Assembly: GCF_009801115.1 (NCBI RefSeq)
Contig: NZ_VTOL01000001.1
Coordinates: forward strand, 372,001-436,000
DNA length: 64,000 nt
Source of the DNA: Dyadobacter sp. 3J3
Lineage (GTDB): Bacteria; Bacteroidota; Bacteroidia; Cytophagales; Spirosomataceae
Direction: 5' to 3'
Shown here: piece by piece, positions 8,604 to 17,852 of the stretch
How positions within the stretch are numbered: the first letter of the stretch is position 1
Layout of the letters: every line of letters starts with the position of its first letter
Translations under genes and position numbers: made by a program
Notes under the pieces: model-generated
Database searches by the model: none
Told to the model about the DNA's origin: nothing
What the model saw: the letters and a program-made list of their open reading frames with translations, nothing else

Positions 8604-9731
8604 ATGCAACCTGATTACAGAAATTTACAACCCGAAGAACTGGCCACTGATCCTTCATTCCGCCTTTGGAAAATATCCAATGACGCAGAACAAGGCACAT
8701 TTTGGTTAAACTGGTTATCTGAAAATCCGGATAAACATGAATTGGTAACGAAGGCATCGCATTTACTTGATACCGTTTTTAATTCATTTGATGCAATATC
8801 CGACGACGAAGTAACCAGTGAAATTCACCGTTTATCTTTTTCTCTTGGGGAGAAAAATGCAAAAGCTTCAAGATCGATTTTCTTATTCCGTCCTGAATGG
8901 TATAGTGTTGCCGCTTCTGTCCTGATGATTATCGGATTTGGCTGGTGGTTTTTAAACAAAAACTCTCCTGCGGAAAAAACGAATTTGCTTTACAAAGAAA
9001 TCATAAGCCAGATCAAAGAACCGCTTATTCAGGAAGTTAACAATACAGACAAGCCAAAACTGGTTGCATTACAGGATGGAAGTTCGGTGCTTTTGCAGCC
9101 TAAAAGTCACATTAGCTATCCAAAAGCCTTTACCGGATCAAAACGTGAAGTTTTTTTGTATGGTGAAGCCTTCTTTGAAGTTGCTAAAAACCCGGATCAA
9201 CCTTTTTTCGTTTATGCTAACGGACTGGTAACGAAAGTTTTAGGAACCAGTTTTATCATCAGTGCTTTTGATACTGAAAAAGATGTAAAAGTGGTCGTAA
9301 AAACTGGAAAAGTATCTGTTTTTGCTTTAACTGACGAGAATCTTGAAACACAACAGGCTGATAATAAATTAGGAGGAATGGTACTTACGCCAAACCAGCA
9401 GATTGTTTTTTCACCTGTTAATCTACGTTTTACAAGAAGCCTGATCGCTGATCCTGAACTACTTGATATGCCAATTCAAAAGCAATCTTTCAACTTTAAA
9501 GGAACACCTATTAAGGAAGTTTTTGCAGCATTGGAAAACTCTTACGGCGTTAAAATTCTTTTTGATGCCGAAATCATGAAAAACTGCTATCTCACGGCGT
9601 CTCTTTCAGACGAACCTTTGTTTGAAAAAATAGATTTGATTTGCCGTACTATCAACGCAACCCATGAACAGCTTGACGCCAGTATTATCATTTCAAGCAA
9701 AGGATGTTCATATCCATCTGAAAATCAGTAA
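8604..9731 (+). CDS. FecR-type anti-sigma factor
   Basis: About 375 aa from the ATG at 8604 (a TTG at 8550 is possible). A cytoplasmic N-terminal region binds the sigma factor, then one membrane helix (VAASVLMIIGFGWWFL), a periplasmic FecR domain (LQDGSSVLLQPKSHISYP, EVFLYGEAFFEV, TKVLGTSFIISAF) and a C-terminal DUF4974-like STN-contact domain (FNFKGTPIKEVFAALE). It should sense the loaded state of the TonB-dependent receptor encoded next through that receptor's STN domain and release the sigma factor encoded at 7851. Confidence 0.9.
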   Translation: MQPDYRNLQPEELATDPSFRLWKISNDAEQGTFWLNWLSENPDKHELVTKASHLLDTVFNSFDAISDDEVTSEIHRLSFSLGEKNAKASRSIFLFRPEWYSVAASVLMIIGFGWWFLNKNSPAEKTNLLYKEIISQIKEPLIQEVNNTDKPKLVALQDGSSVLLQPKSHISYPKAFTGSKREVFLYGEAFFEVAKNPDQPFFVYANGLVTKVLGTSFIISAFDTEKDVKVVVKTGKVSVFALTDENLETQQADNKLGGMVLTPNQQIVFSPVNLRFTRSLIADPELLDMPIQKQSFNFKGTPIKEVFAALENSYGVKILFDAEIMKNCYLTASLSDEPLFEKIDLICRTINATHEQLDASIIISSKGCSYPSENQ

Positions 9732-10011
9732 CTAAACAATAATCACAAAAGTCATATTACACTTATCTCATCAAATTGAAAGAGTACAATTACAAAAAAA
9801 GAGTAACCAAGCAACCTATACCAGTTAAACTTATCTGAATCACAAGCCTATGACGATAACCTGTCCCCGACTCCATTAAAAAAAAGTCGATGATGCGCCA
9901 ACATCACCGACCACAAATCATCCCCATTTTGTAAGCTCATTACACCTTCCGCTTTGCGCGGATACAAGGGAATCATTTTGCCGAATTTATTAACCCGACA
10001 AAAACAAAATT
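9732..10011 (+). other. Leader region of the susC gene
   Basis: 280 bases without a gene. It should hold the promoter used by the neighbouring ECF sigma factor, but I cannot identify a -35/-10 pair with confidence. No hairpin of note was seen. Confidence 0.3.
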
Positions 10012-13000
10012 ATGTCAAAATCAATACATTATCAACACGCTTTGCAGAAAATCATGCGTATGAGTCTGTATCAAGCTTTACTTGCAGTGATCTTCACCAC
10101 TTTAGTCCACGCCGCTGACGTGCATGGACAAAAAGTGCTTGACCAAAAAGTAACCTTACGTTTATCTAATATCGAGATCGATAAAGTACTCGATAAAATA
10201 GAAAACGTGACCAAGGTTAAGTTCATGTATAATCCACAGATTTTTAACAATCAAAAAGGTACTTTCAAATTTCAGGACGAATCCTTGTCGGAAGTTCTTG
10301 GAAAGATCCTTGCTCCACATAATGTTACTTACGAAGTAGTTCAGGACCGAATTATTTTAAAACGGGAACAGGCTGCTACTGAACTGAAAATTTCTGCACC
10401 AAAAGAATCTCCAAAGAAAGTAGTTACGGGTACGGTAACGGACGAAACTGGCGGCGGACTTCCTGGCGTGAGTGTTCTTGTTAAAGGATCTCAGCGCGGA
10501 ACTTCAACAAATACCGATGGAAAATATACGCTAGACATTCCGGACGGAGAGCTTTCATCAGCGATTCTTATTTTCAGCTTTGTTGGTTATACTTCTCAGG
10601 AATCAGCAGTTGGCTCAAAAGGTGATGTTTCTGTGCAGCTTGTTCCGGAAGCAAAATCACTTAATGAAGTGGTTGTAACGGCTTTCGGTATTTCCAAAGA
10701 GAAAAAAGCACTTGCTTATGCAGTGACGGAAGTAAAAGGAAGCGAGTTTACACAAGCACGTGAAAACAACGTTGCAAATGCATTGACGGGTAAAATTGCC
10801 GGGGTTAACGCAACAGGTATGGCAACAGGCCCAGGTGGTTCAAGCCGTATTATTATTCGTGGTAATGGTTCTTTGAGCGGTAACAACCAGCCATTGTATG
10901 TAATCAACGGCATGCCGATGGACAATAGCACACCAGGTGGTGGAAATGCATCGGACGGTAATGGTAACAACACCGACCGCGGTGATGGTATCGGTGGTAT
11001 TAACCCGGACGATATTGAATCTATCAGTGTTTTGAAAGGCGGACCGGCAGCGGCTTTGTATGGTGCACGTGCTTCCAATGGTGTTATTTTGATCACAACC
11101 AAAAAAGGTATTGCTCAAAAAGGTATTGGTGTTGAATTCAACAGCAACTTTACAACTGAAAATCTTTCGATCGTTCCTGACTGGCAATATGAATACGGTC
11201 AAGGTTTGGATGGTGTAAAACCATTGACACTTGCTCAGGCTAAAAGTACAGGACGTTTATCTTACGGTGCAAAAATGGACGGATCTGATTATATTCAGGT
11301 TGATGGAAAAATGCATCCTTATTCACCTCAAAAGGACAATCTGAAAAATTTTTACAAAACTGGAACAAACTATATTAATTCAATCGCTTTCACAGGAGGA
11401 AACGAAAAAATCAATTTCCGTTTTGGGTTGAACAATACGAAATCCAGCAGTATCGTACCAAATTCAGATTTCACAAGACGCATTGCCAACTTAAATGTTA
11501 ATGCAAACCTTAGCAAAAAACTGACTGTACAGACTGTGGTTCAGTACAACATTGAAGATGGCCATAACCGTCCGAAAGTTGGATATGCAGATTATAACCC
11601 GCACTGGGCTACTTATTTGATCGCCAATACAGTTGATATCAGAAGCCTTGCTCCCGGATACGACGAAACAACAGGTAAGGAAATAGAATGGAACCCGGTT
11701 CCGGCTGCTCCAAACCCTTACATGGTTGTTAACAAATTTATCAATAACGATAAGAAAAACCGCTTCCTGGGCCAGGCGAATATTAAATACGATATCCTTG
11801 ACAACCTTTCTGTTAAAGGAAGTGTAAGCCAGGATTATTATAATTTCAACTACACCTTTATTGTTCCTACCAACAATGCTTACCAGCCAAAAGGAGTTTA
11901 CGAATCAAGAAAAACGACTTCTTCGGAAACAAATGGTATGCTTACGGTGAATTACAATAAAGATTTCTTTGAAAATCTGAGCTTCTCGGCTTTGGCCGGC
12001 GGTAACATTCAAAGAAGTATTTATGATGAAACTATTTTCAGAGGTACCGAATTCACCATTCCTTACTTTTACAGCTTTACAAACCTTGCAACGAGCACTA
12101 CAACTCCAAATTATTCACAAAGTGGAATCAATTCGTTGTTTGGTTCGGTTGACTTAGGCTACAAAGGCCTTGCCTATATCACAATGTCTGGTCGTCAGGA
12201 CTGGTTCTCGGTTTTGAACACAGCAAGCAATCATATTTTCTACCCTGCAATCGGTGGTACAGTGATCCTTTCCGAAGCTTTCAAACTTCCACAAGCAGTC
12301 AGTTTTGCAAAGTTACGTGCATCATGGGCACAGGTGGGTGGTGCAAACGTGGCAGCTTACCAGATATACCAAAGCTATTCTATGGCACAGGGTGGTCACA
12401 ATGGTCAGCCGGTTCAGCAGCTTAGTTCTCCATTGGTACCAAACCCTAATTTGAGACCACTTACTTCTACGACTTACGAAGCAGGTATTGAAGCGAAATT
12501 CCTGAACAACCGTATCGGACTTGATCTTACGCTTTATAACCGTAAAACCACAAATGATATCGTTCAAAGTAACATCGCAGCATCATCAGGTTATACTTCT
12601 GCTCTCTTGAATGTGGGTGAACTTAGTAACAAAGGGGTTGAACTTTTGTTAACAGGAACTCCACTTAAAAAGAAAAACTTCACATGGGACGTAAGTTATA
12701 ACATGGCTTATAACAAAAGTGAGATCATCAAATTGGCTGATAACCTGCCAAGCCTTACCGTAGGAACCGGTGTTGGTGGGGGTGTGATCAACAACGTTGT
12801 TGGTGGTTCATATGGTGAAGTTTGGGGTTACAAAAAGAAAACAGATGCAAGCGGAAATGTTGTTTTCAACACAGCCAGCGGATATGCAGTAAGAGGTGAT
12901 CTTGAAAAACTGGGAAGAGGTATTCCTCCGCTTACCATGGGTATCACGAACACATTCAGATACAAAAATTTCTCTTTGAACATTCTTGTTGATGGTAAAT

Positions 13001-13452
13001 TCGGCAGCATCGTTTACTCAAACATGTACCAGTACGCTTATCGTTTCGGTTTGCCAAAAGAAACACTTCCTGGTCGTGACAATGGCTTGACCGTAACAGG
13101 TGTAACACCAGAAGGCGCTTCGTTCACTAAAACATGGGCTAAGGCTGACGTTGATACTTACTATGACAACGACAAGAATTACACGTCTATGTTTACTTTC
13201 AATAATGACTTTATCAAACTTCGCCAGGTTATTTTGAGCTACAACCTGCCAGTAAATAAAATGTCATTCCTGAAATTGCAATCTGCATCAATTTCACTTG
13301 TAGGACGTAACCTGTTGCTTCTTTACAAAGACAAAAGAAACAATTATTTCGATCCTGAATCAAGTTATACCAACGGTAATGCCCAAGGTCTTGAAGCATT
13401 TGGTGTACCAAGAACAAGAAGTCTGGGTGTGAACCTTTCAGTGAAATTTTAA
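10012..13452 (+). CDS. SusC/RagA-type TonB-dependent receptor with STN domain
   Basis: 1146 aa outer-membrane importer. Order: signal peptide (about 1-40), STN signalling domain (about 44-120, VTLRLSNIEIDKVLDKIE), carboxypeptidase-regulatory-like domain (about 137-212, VTGTVTDETGGGLPGVSV), TonB-box region (about 217-226, LNEVVVTAFG), plug (IIIRGNGSLSG, NPDDIESISVLKGGPAAALY), then a 22-strand-type barrel ending in NLSVKF. The STN domain is diagnostic of receptors that signal to FecR/FecI pairs, which lie directly upstream. It pairs with the SusD lipoprotein 22 bases downstream. The ligand is unknown; the context suggests the amino compound handled by the flanking enzymes rather than a classical glycan, since no glycosidase is in the cluster. 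Confidence 0.95.
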   Translation: MSKSIHYQHALQKIMRMSLYQALLAVIFTTLVHAADVHGQKVLDQKVTLRLSNIEIDKVLDKIENVTKVKFMYNPQIFNNQKGTFKFQDESLSEVLGKILAPHNVTYEVVQDRIILKREQAATELKISAPKESPKKVVTGTVTDETGGGLPGVSVLVKGSQRGTSTNTDGKYTLDIPDGELSSAILIFSFVGYTSQESAVGSKGDVSVQLVPEAKSLNEVVVTAFGISKEKKALAYAVTEVKGSEFTQARENNVANALTGKIAGVNATGMATGPGGSSRIIIRGNGSLSGNNQPLYVINGMPMDNSTPGGGNASDGNGNNTDRGDGIGGINPDDIESISVLKGGPAAALYGARASNGVILITTKKGIAQKGIGVEFNSNFTTENLSIVPDWQYEYGQGLDGVKPLTLAQAKSTGRLSYGAKMDGSDYIQVDGKMHPYSPQKDNLKNFYKTGTNYINSIAFTGGNEKINFRFGLNNTKSSSIVPNSDFTRRIANLNVNANLSKKLTVQTVVQYNIEDGHNRPKVGYADYNPHWATYLIANTVDIRSLAPGYDETTGKEIEWNPVPAAPNPYMVVNKFINNDKKNRFLGQANIKYDILDNLSVKGSVSQDYYNFNYTFIVPTNNAYQPKGVYESRKTTSSETNGMLTVNYNKDFFENLSFSALAGGNIQRSIYDETIFRGTEFTIPYFYSFTNLATSTTTPNYSQSGINSLFGSVDLGYKGLAYITMSGRQDWFSVLNTASNHIFYPAIGGTVILSEAFKLPQAVSFAKLRASWAQVGGANVAAYQIYQSYSMAQGGHNGQPVQQLSSPLVPNPNLRPLTSTTYEAGIEAKFLNNRIGLDLTLYNRKTTNDIVQSNIAASSGYTSALLNVGELSNKGVELLLTGTPLKKKNFTWDVSYNMAYNKSEIIKLADNLPSLTVGTGVGGGVINNVVGGSYGEVWGYKKKTDASGNVVFNTASGYAVRGDLEKLGRGIPPLTMGITNTFRYKNFSLNILVDGKFGSIVYSNMYQYAYRFGLPKETLPGRDNGLTVTGVTPEGASFTKTWAKADVDTYYDNDKNYTSMFTFNNDFIKLRQVILSYNLPVNKMSFLKLQSASISLVGRNLLLLYKDKRNNYFDPESSYTNGNAQGLEAFGVPRTRSLGVNLSVKF

Positions 13453-13474
13453 TCATTAAAATATTTTAGTGAAT

Positions 13475-15037
13475 ATGAAAAAGTTTTTAAGATTATTATA
13501 TCTGGCCCCAATGGCCATGCTCTTTTCCGCTTGCGACAACGGTTTTGAGGAAATGAATGTAAACCCTAACGCGTCTACTTCAGTTGTTCCGGGTTTCCTT
13601 TTCACGAGAGCGCTTTTGAGCACTGTCAGCAATAATTATACGGGTGCAGCTTATCTTACAATCGGAGGTTCCATGCAGCATTTCGCAACGTATAAAGAAG
13701 TGCCGGCTGCGGGTGACAAGTATTTCAATTACACTTATTCCAACGCAAGCTGGGATTTATATGGTGGATCTGATCCAACAACACAGGGAGCAGTGATCGA
13801 TATTGAGCAGGTAATTGATGCAGTTTCAGTTTCTCCGGCGGATGTTAACAAACTTTCCTCGGCACGTATCTGGAGAGCGTATTTGTATCACCGATTGACC
13901 GATTTGTATGGAGACATTCCTTACTCCGAGGCAGGTAAAGCGCTAACTGATAATAACTTTACTCCAAAATATGATGAACAGTCGGCTATATATGCTGATT
14001 TGCTAAAAGAACTTGATGAATCGATTGCTGCTTTTGATGCCGCAAAAGATACCTATGCTTCTTCTGATCTAATTTATGCAGGAAATATTACCCAGTGGAA
14101 AAAATTCGGGTATTCGCTTATGCTTCGTTTGGGGATGCGTTTGACACAGGTGGATGCGGCTGCGGCCCAAACCTGGGTTAAAAAAGCGATTGCCGGTGGT
14201 GTGATCCTTGCTGATGCAGACATTGCCAAAATTGCTTATGTTGACGGAAATATTACAGCAAGCAGAAATTTCATCGCCAGCGGCTTAATCGGAACGGATT
14301 ATGTAGCACCGGGAGGAGATAATGTGGAAGGTGGTAAGTTCGCCAAAACATTTATCGACTACCTGAAAACGAGTAAAGATCCACGTTTGAATGTTGTTTC
14401 TATCGTTTGGACAACCACGGATAATAAAACATTTACCGCCGATACCACGACAGCTCTTCAAAAGGGAATGCAAAATGCTGCGTTCAACTCGCTTCCGGCT
14501 GATTTCAACTCTTACTCGGAGCCAAACCCGAATACAATTTTGAAATACAGCGCACCACTAATTGTGATGGGTAATGCAGAAATGAATTTGTTATTGTCCG
14601 AAGCGGCACTTAGAGGATGGTATAGCGGCGGCACTGCAAAAGATACGTATGAAGCCGCAGTAAAAGCAGCGATGAGACAATGGGCTTTATTTGGATCAGG
14701 AGGAGTAATTTCTGATGCGAAAATTAATGGCTATCTGGCTGCAAATCCTTTCAAAGCCAGCGGATCGATGGACGATCAGATGGAGCAGATTGGCACGCAA
14801 AAATGGGTTTCTCTATTCCTTGAAGATGAGTACGAAATTTTCTCGAACTGGAGAAGAACTGGTTATCCAAAACTTACACCAACAAACTATCCGGGAAATT
14901 TGACAGGTGGTAAAATACCAACAAGATTTGTAATTCCTGATTCGGAAGGAACTTATAATAAAGTCAATTTCCTTGAAGCCAGAACCAGACAAGGTGGCAC
15001 GAATACACTTTCCAGCGTAGTTTGGTGGGATAAATAA
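13475..15037 (+). CDS. SusD/RagB family surface lipoprotein
   Basis: 520 aa from the ATG at 13475 (a GTG at 13469 adds two residues). Lipoprotein signal with lipobox LFSAC, modified cysteine C20. The body is the SusD helical fold with TPR-like repeats (RIWRAYLYHRLTDLYGDIPYS, SEAALRGW, QKWVSLFLEDEYEIFSNWRRT). It caps the SusC barrel and binds the ligand. It belongs to the SusD-like branch often found beside amino-acid or peptide catabolic genes (inference). A RidA remnant begins three bases after its stop. Confidence 0.93.
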   Translation: MKKFLRLLYLAPMAMLFSACDNGFEEMNVNPNASTSVVPGFLFTRALLSTVSNNYTGAAYLTIGGSMQHFATYKEVPAAGDKYFNYTYSNASWDLYGGSDPTTQGAVIDIEQVIDAVSVSPADVNKLSSARIWRAYLYHRLTDLYGDIPYSEAGKALTDNNFTPKYDEQSAIYADLLKELDESIAAFDAAKDTYASSDLIYAGNITQWKKFGYSLMLRLGMRLTQVDAAAAQTWVKKAIAGGVILADADIAKIAYVDGNITASRNFIASGLIGTDYVAPGGDNVEGGKFAKTFIDYLKTSKDPRLNVVSIVWTTTDNKTFTADTTTALQKGMQNAAFNSLPADFNSYSEPNPNTILKYSAPLIVMGNAEMNLLLSEAALRGWYSGGTAKDTYEAAVKAAMRQWALFGSGGVISDAKINGYLAANPFKASGSMDDQMEQIGTQKWVSLFLEDEYEIFSNWRRTGYPKLTPTNYPGNLTGGKIPTRFVIPDSEGTYNKVNFLEARTRQGGTNTLSSVVWWDK

Positions 15038-15039
15038 TG

Positions 15040-15123
15040 GTAAGTCTTTCATTTAATGACCTGAACAATTACAGGCAATGAACGAAGCTTACAAAGGCAG
15101 ATTTGGCGATAAACCACCTGTCG
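15040..15123 (+). pseudogene. RidA gene remnant downstream of susD
   Basis: Three bases after the susD stop the DNA encodes VSLSFNDLNNYR and, after a one-base frame change near 15076, MNEAYKGRFGDKPPV before EK and a stop. This matches CSVFLHDLGDYKAMNEAYKGRFGDKPPVR at about residues 100-128 of the RidA at 7172, both in protein and DNA (stretch 15078-15122). The rest of the gene is missing, so a third RidA gene once stood here or a partial duplication landed here. A terminator follows immediately. Confidence 0.85.
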
Positions 15124-15134
15124 AAAAGTAAAGT

Positions 15135-15175
15135 ATCACTGAGTTGGTCTTTCGGATTGCTCAGTGATCTTTTTT
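15135..15175 (+). terminator. Terminator after susCD
   Basis: Nine-bp stem ATCACTGAG / CTCAGTGAT with a 16-base loop, followed by TCTTTTTTC. It closes the sigma/anti-sigma/susCD unit just after the RidA remnant. Confidence 0.8.
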
Positions 15176-15427
15176 CTGTTTACGCATTCCTATTCCCTTG
15201 ACCATTTCTTAACTTATCTGTTATTAAAACGATAAGTACATGAACGAAGCGATATTAGCTTCTCACTCCGTTCAATTAAAAAGTATCCTGATTAATAATT
15301 TTCACTTTTGTTTTCGTAAATTTTACCTGATACAAATTGATAAACTATTAATATTTAATGTAACCGCGCTCTGTTTTAAAACAGTAACAAAACAGTAAAT
15401 TTGATACTTAATTCCTAATCCTTAAAA
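15176..15427 (+). promoter_or_regulatory. Promoter/operator region of amidohydrolase 2
   Basis: Contains a perfect 14-bp palindrome CTGTTTTAAAACAG (15371-15384), followed by another AAAACAG half-site (15389-15395) and then a perfect Bacteroidota -7 element TAAATTTG (15396-15403), 24 bases before the ATG at 15428. The palindrome overlaps the expected -33 position, so it is a candidate operator. A weaker inverted repeat ACTTATC/GATAAGT lies at 15212-15237. This suggests the downstream genes have their own promoter. Confidence 0.55.
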
Positions 15428-16708
15428 ATGAAAAAAATAATTCTTTCCATGGGCCTTTTGATGGCCTGTTGCAGCATTTCCGCGAATGCTCAAAAATATA
15501 CGATCATCATCAAAGGCGGCCATGTTATTGATCCGAAGAACAATATCAATGGCATCATGGATGTTGCTTTGAATGGTGATACCGTTAAAAGCGTAGCAAA
15601 AAACATTGATCCAAAACTTGGAATTCAAATTGTTGATGCAAAAGGCATGTACGTAACTCCGGGATTAATTGATATGCATTCGCACAATTTCTACGGAACA
15701 AAAATGGACCAGACTTATAGCAACGGACCCAATGCACTTTCGCCGGATGGTTTTACTTTCCGCACGGGTGTGACAACGGTAGTAGATGCAGGCTGCGCTG
15801 GCTGGAAATCTTTCCCCGACTTCAAAAAACAAACCATCGATATTTCAAAAACACGTGTTTTAGCCTTTCTGAATATTGTTGGAGAAGGTATGCGTGGCGG
15901 AACTTATGAGCAAAATATCGCTGATATGGATCCGGAAAATACAGCACGTGTTGCCAAAGAAAATCCGGATTATGTTGTCGGTGTAAAACTGGCTCACTAC
16001 AACGGCCACGACTGGACACCAACTGACAAAGCGGTGGCGGCTGGGAAACTGGCAAATATTCCGGTTATGGTTGATTTCGGAGGAAGTACTCCGGTACTTT
16101 CAATCGAAGAATTATTCATGCAACACCTTCGTCCCGGTGATATTTTTACACATTGTTTCGGACAATTAGCAAGCCGCGAGCCAATTCTGGATGTGAAAAC
16201 TGGTAAAATAAAACCATTTGTTTACGACGCTCGTAAAAAAGGAATTTTGTTTGATGTAGGTTATGGCGGGATCAGTTTTGCATTTTCCCAGGCGATTCCG
16301 GCTGTGAAAAGCGGATTTTATCCAAACACAATCAGTACAGATATTCACACCGGAAGCATGAACGCTGCCATGAAAGATATGCTGAATGTGATGTCAAAAT
16401 TCCTGGCTATGGGCATGGATCTTCAAAGCGTGATCAAAGCAAGTACCTGGGCTCCGGCACAGGCAATTCACCGGGAAAAACTTGGAAGCTTAACCGTTGG
16501 CGGACTTGCTGATGTTGCTGTTTTGCGTGTTTTGAAAGGTAATTTCAGCATGAACGATACCGGAGTTTTCGGTTTCTTTGACTATACCGGAACAAAAATA
16601 ACCGGTAAAGAAAAACTGGAATGTGAACTGACAATCCGTGCCGGAAAAGTGGTTTACGACCTGAATGGAATTACGACACCAATCGTCGTTGCTTCAAAAA
16701 GAAATTAA
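15428..16708 (+). CDS. Secreted amidohydrolase/deacetylase, copy 2
   Basis: 426 aa paralogue of the protein encoded at 1474, same family and same metal-site numbering: H84-x-H86 (IDMHSH), K187 and H190 (VKLAHYNG), IFTH, ISTDIHTGSM. A Sec signal ends near SANAQ. It differs around residues 88-102, 190-194 (HYNGHDW against HFVGADW) and has an insertion near ALKGNFSMND-type residues 360-370, so specificity may differ. It probably removes an acyl group from an imported amino compound in the periplasm. It has its own promoter-like sequence and starts the third transcription unit of the locus. Confidence 0.85.
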   Translation: MKKIILSMGLLMACCSISANAQKYTIIIKGGHVIDPKNNINGIMDVALNGDTVKSVAKNIDPKLGIQIVDAKGMYVTPGLIDMHSHNFYGTKMDQTYSNGPNALSPDGFTFRTGVTTVVDAGCAGWKSFPDFKKQTIDISKTRVLAFLNIVGEGMRGGTYEQNIADMDPENTARVAKENPDYVVGVKLAHYNGHDWTPTDKAVAAGKLANIPVMVDFGGSTPVLSIEELFMQHLRPGDIFTHCFGQLASREPILDVKTGKIKPFVYDARKKGILFDVGYGGISFAFSQAIPAVKSGFYPNTISTDIHTGSMNAAMKDMLNVMSKFLAMGMDLQSVIKASTWAPAQAIHREKLGSLTVGGLADVAVLRVLKGNFSMNDTGVFGFFDYTGTKITGKEKLECELTIRAGKVVYDLNGITTPIVVASKRN

Positions 16709-16832
16709 TACAATCTAGTAAAATTCGGGATAACCGGTCTTTTCTCATTTGGGTTACAAATTGATATATCATGTGTCATATGTAATCCAAATTTTATCTT
16801 GCCGCCCCTTCAAAATTTGCAATCTCATTGAA

Positions 16833-17762
16833 ATGAAAATTAAATCCATTGTTGCCGCAGCATTATTTTTAAGTTTTAATTTTTGTAATTCCCTAAATGC
16901 GCAAACTATCTCAAAGGAAGAATTAATATTCCTTACTTCGGAATGGAAGGGCGAACGTTTCCCTGACGGAAGACCAAAAGTGTCGGACGACCTGATCCGC
17001 AGAGCAAAAGAAATTGCCATTGAAGAAGCCTGGGTCGTACTTCAAAATGAAGGCTATAATGCCCAGTTCGATGCAAACTGGAAAATGATTCATCAGGATG
17101 TGCCAATTGTCGGCCGCGCGCTTACTGCTCAATTCATGCCTTCCCGCCCCGATGTTGAAAAAAATATTAAAGAACGTGGCGCGAAAAATGGCCGCATAGG
17201 AAATACAAATTCCTGGCCCATAGATCAGCTTTCCAAAGGTGACGTGTATGTGGCCGATGGCTTTGGAAAAATTGCCCAGGGTACGCTGATCGGTGACAAT
17301 CTTGGAAATTCTATTTATGCTAAATCCGGTAATGGTGTAGTTTTTGATGCATCGGCGAGAGATTTGGAAGGTCTGTCTAAAATTGAAGGTTTTAACGCTT
17401 TTGTCCGTGACTGGGATCCTTCCTATTTGAAAGATGTGGTTTTGATGGGACTCAATACACCGATCCGCATTGGAAGGGCAATCGTGTTACCGGGTGATCT
17501 TGTTCTTGCAAAAAGAGAAGGTATCATTTTCATTCCTGCACATTTGGCTGAAAAAGTAGTTTTAACAGCTGAATTTATTGCTATTCGTGACAAATTCGGA
17601 ATTACAATGTTGAAAGAAGGAAAATATACGCCTGGACAAATTGATAGTCAGTGGTCGGATAAATTGAAAGATGATTTCCTGAAATGGCTGGATAAAAATC
17701 CAAAGGAAATTCCAATGAAGCGTTCTGACCTGGACGAGTATATGAAAAAAAGAACCTGGTAA
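16833..17762 (+). CDS. Secreted RraA/HMG-aldolase-like protein
   Basis: 309 aa from the ATG at 16833; the longer reading from a TTG at 16749 would bury the signal peptide. Sec signal MKIKSIVAAALFLSF to SLNAQ, then an RraA/4-hydroxy-4-methyl-2-oxoglutarate aldolase fold: GDVYVADGFGKIAQGTLIGDN, then R176-D177 in DASARDLEG, the metal/substrate pair of the aldolase branch. Such enzymes cleave or decarboxylate 2-keto acids. The family is normally cytosolic. Context (amidohydrolase upstream, symporter downstream) points to catabolism, not RNase E control. The exact reaction is unknown. Confidence 0.8.
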   Translation: MKIKSIVAAALFLSFNFCNSLNAQTISKEELIFLTSEWKGERFPDGRPKVSDDLIRRAKEIAIEEAWVVLQNEGYNAQFDANWKMIHQDVPIVGRALTAQFMPSRPDVEKNIKERGAKNGRIGNTNSWPIDQLSKGDVYVADGFGKIAQGTLIGDNLGNSIYAKSGNGVVFDASARDLEGLSKIEGFNAFVRDWDPSYLKDVVLMGLNTPIRIGRAIVLPGDLVLAKREGIIFIPAHLAEKVVLTAEFIAIRDKFGITMLKEGKYTPGQIDSQWSDKLKDDFLKWLDKNPKEIPMKRSDLDEYMKKRTW

Positions 17763-17852
17763 TCAGTTTTGGGAGAAAAGTAAGAATTACATATTTCATG
17801 CTTCTTTCCTATAAATGCATCTTTTTTCAAATTGCATAATTAACATAATTTT

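Noticed and set aside
15212..15237. ACTTATC/GATAAGT inverted repeat as a terminator.
   Set aside because: Only 7 bp, no T tract; the true terminator is at 15135-15175.
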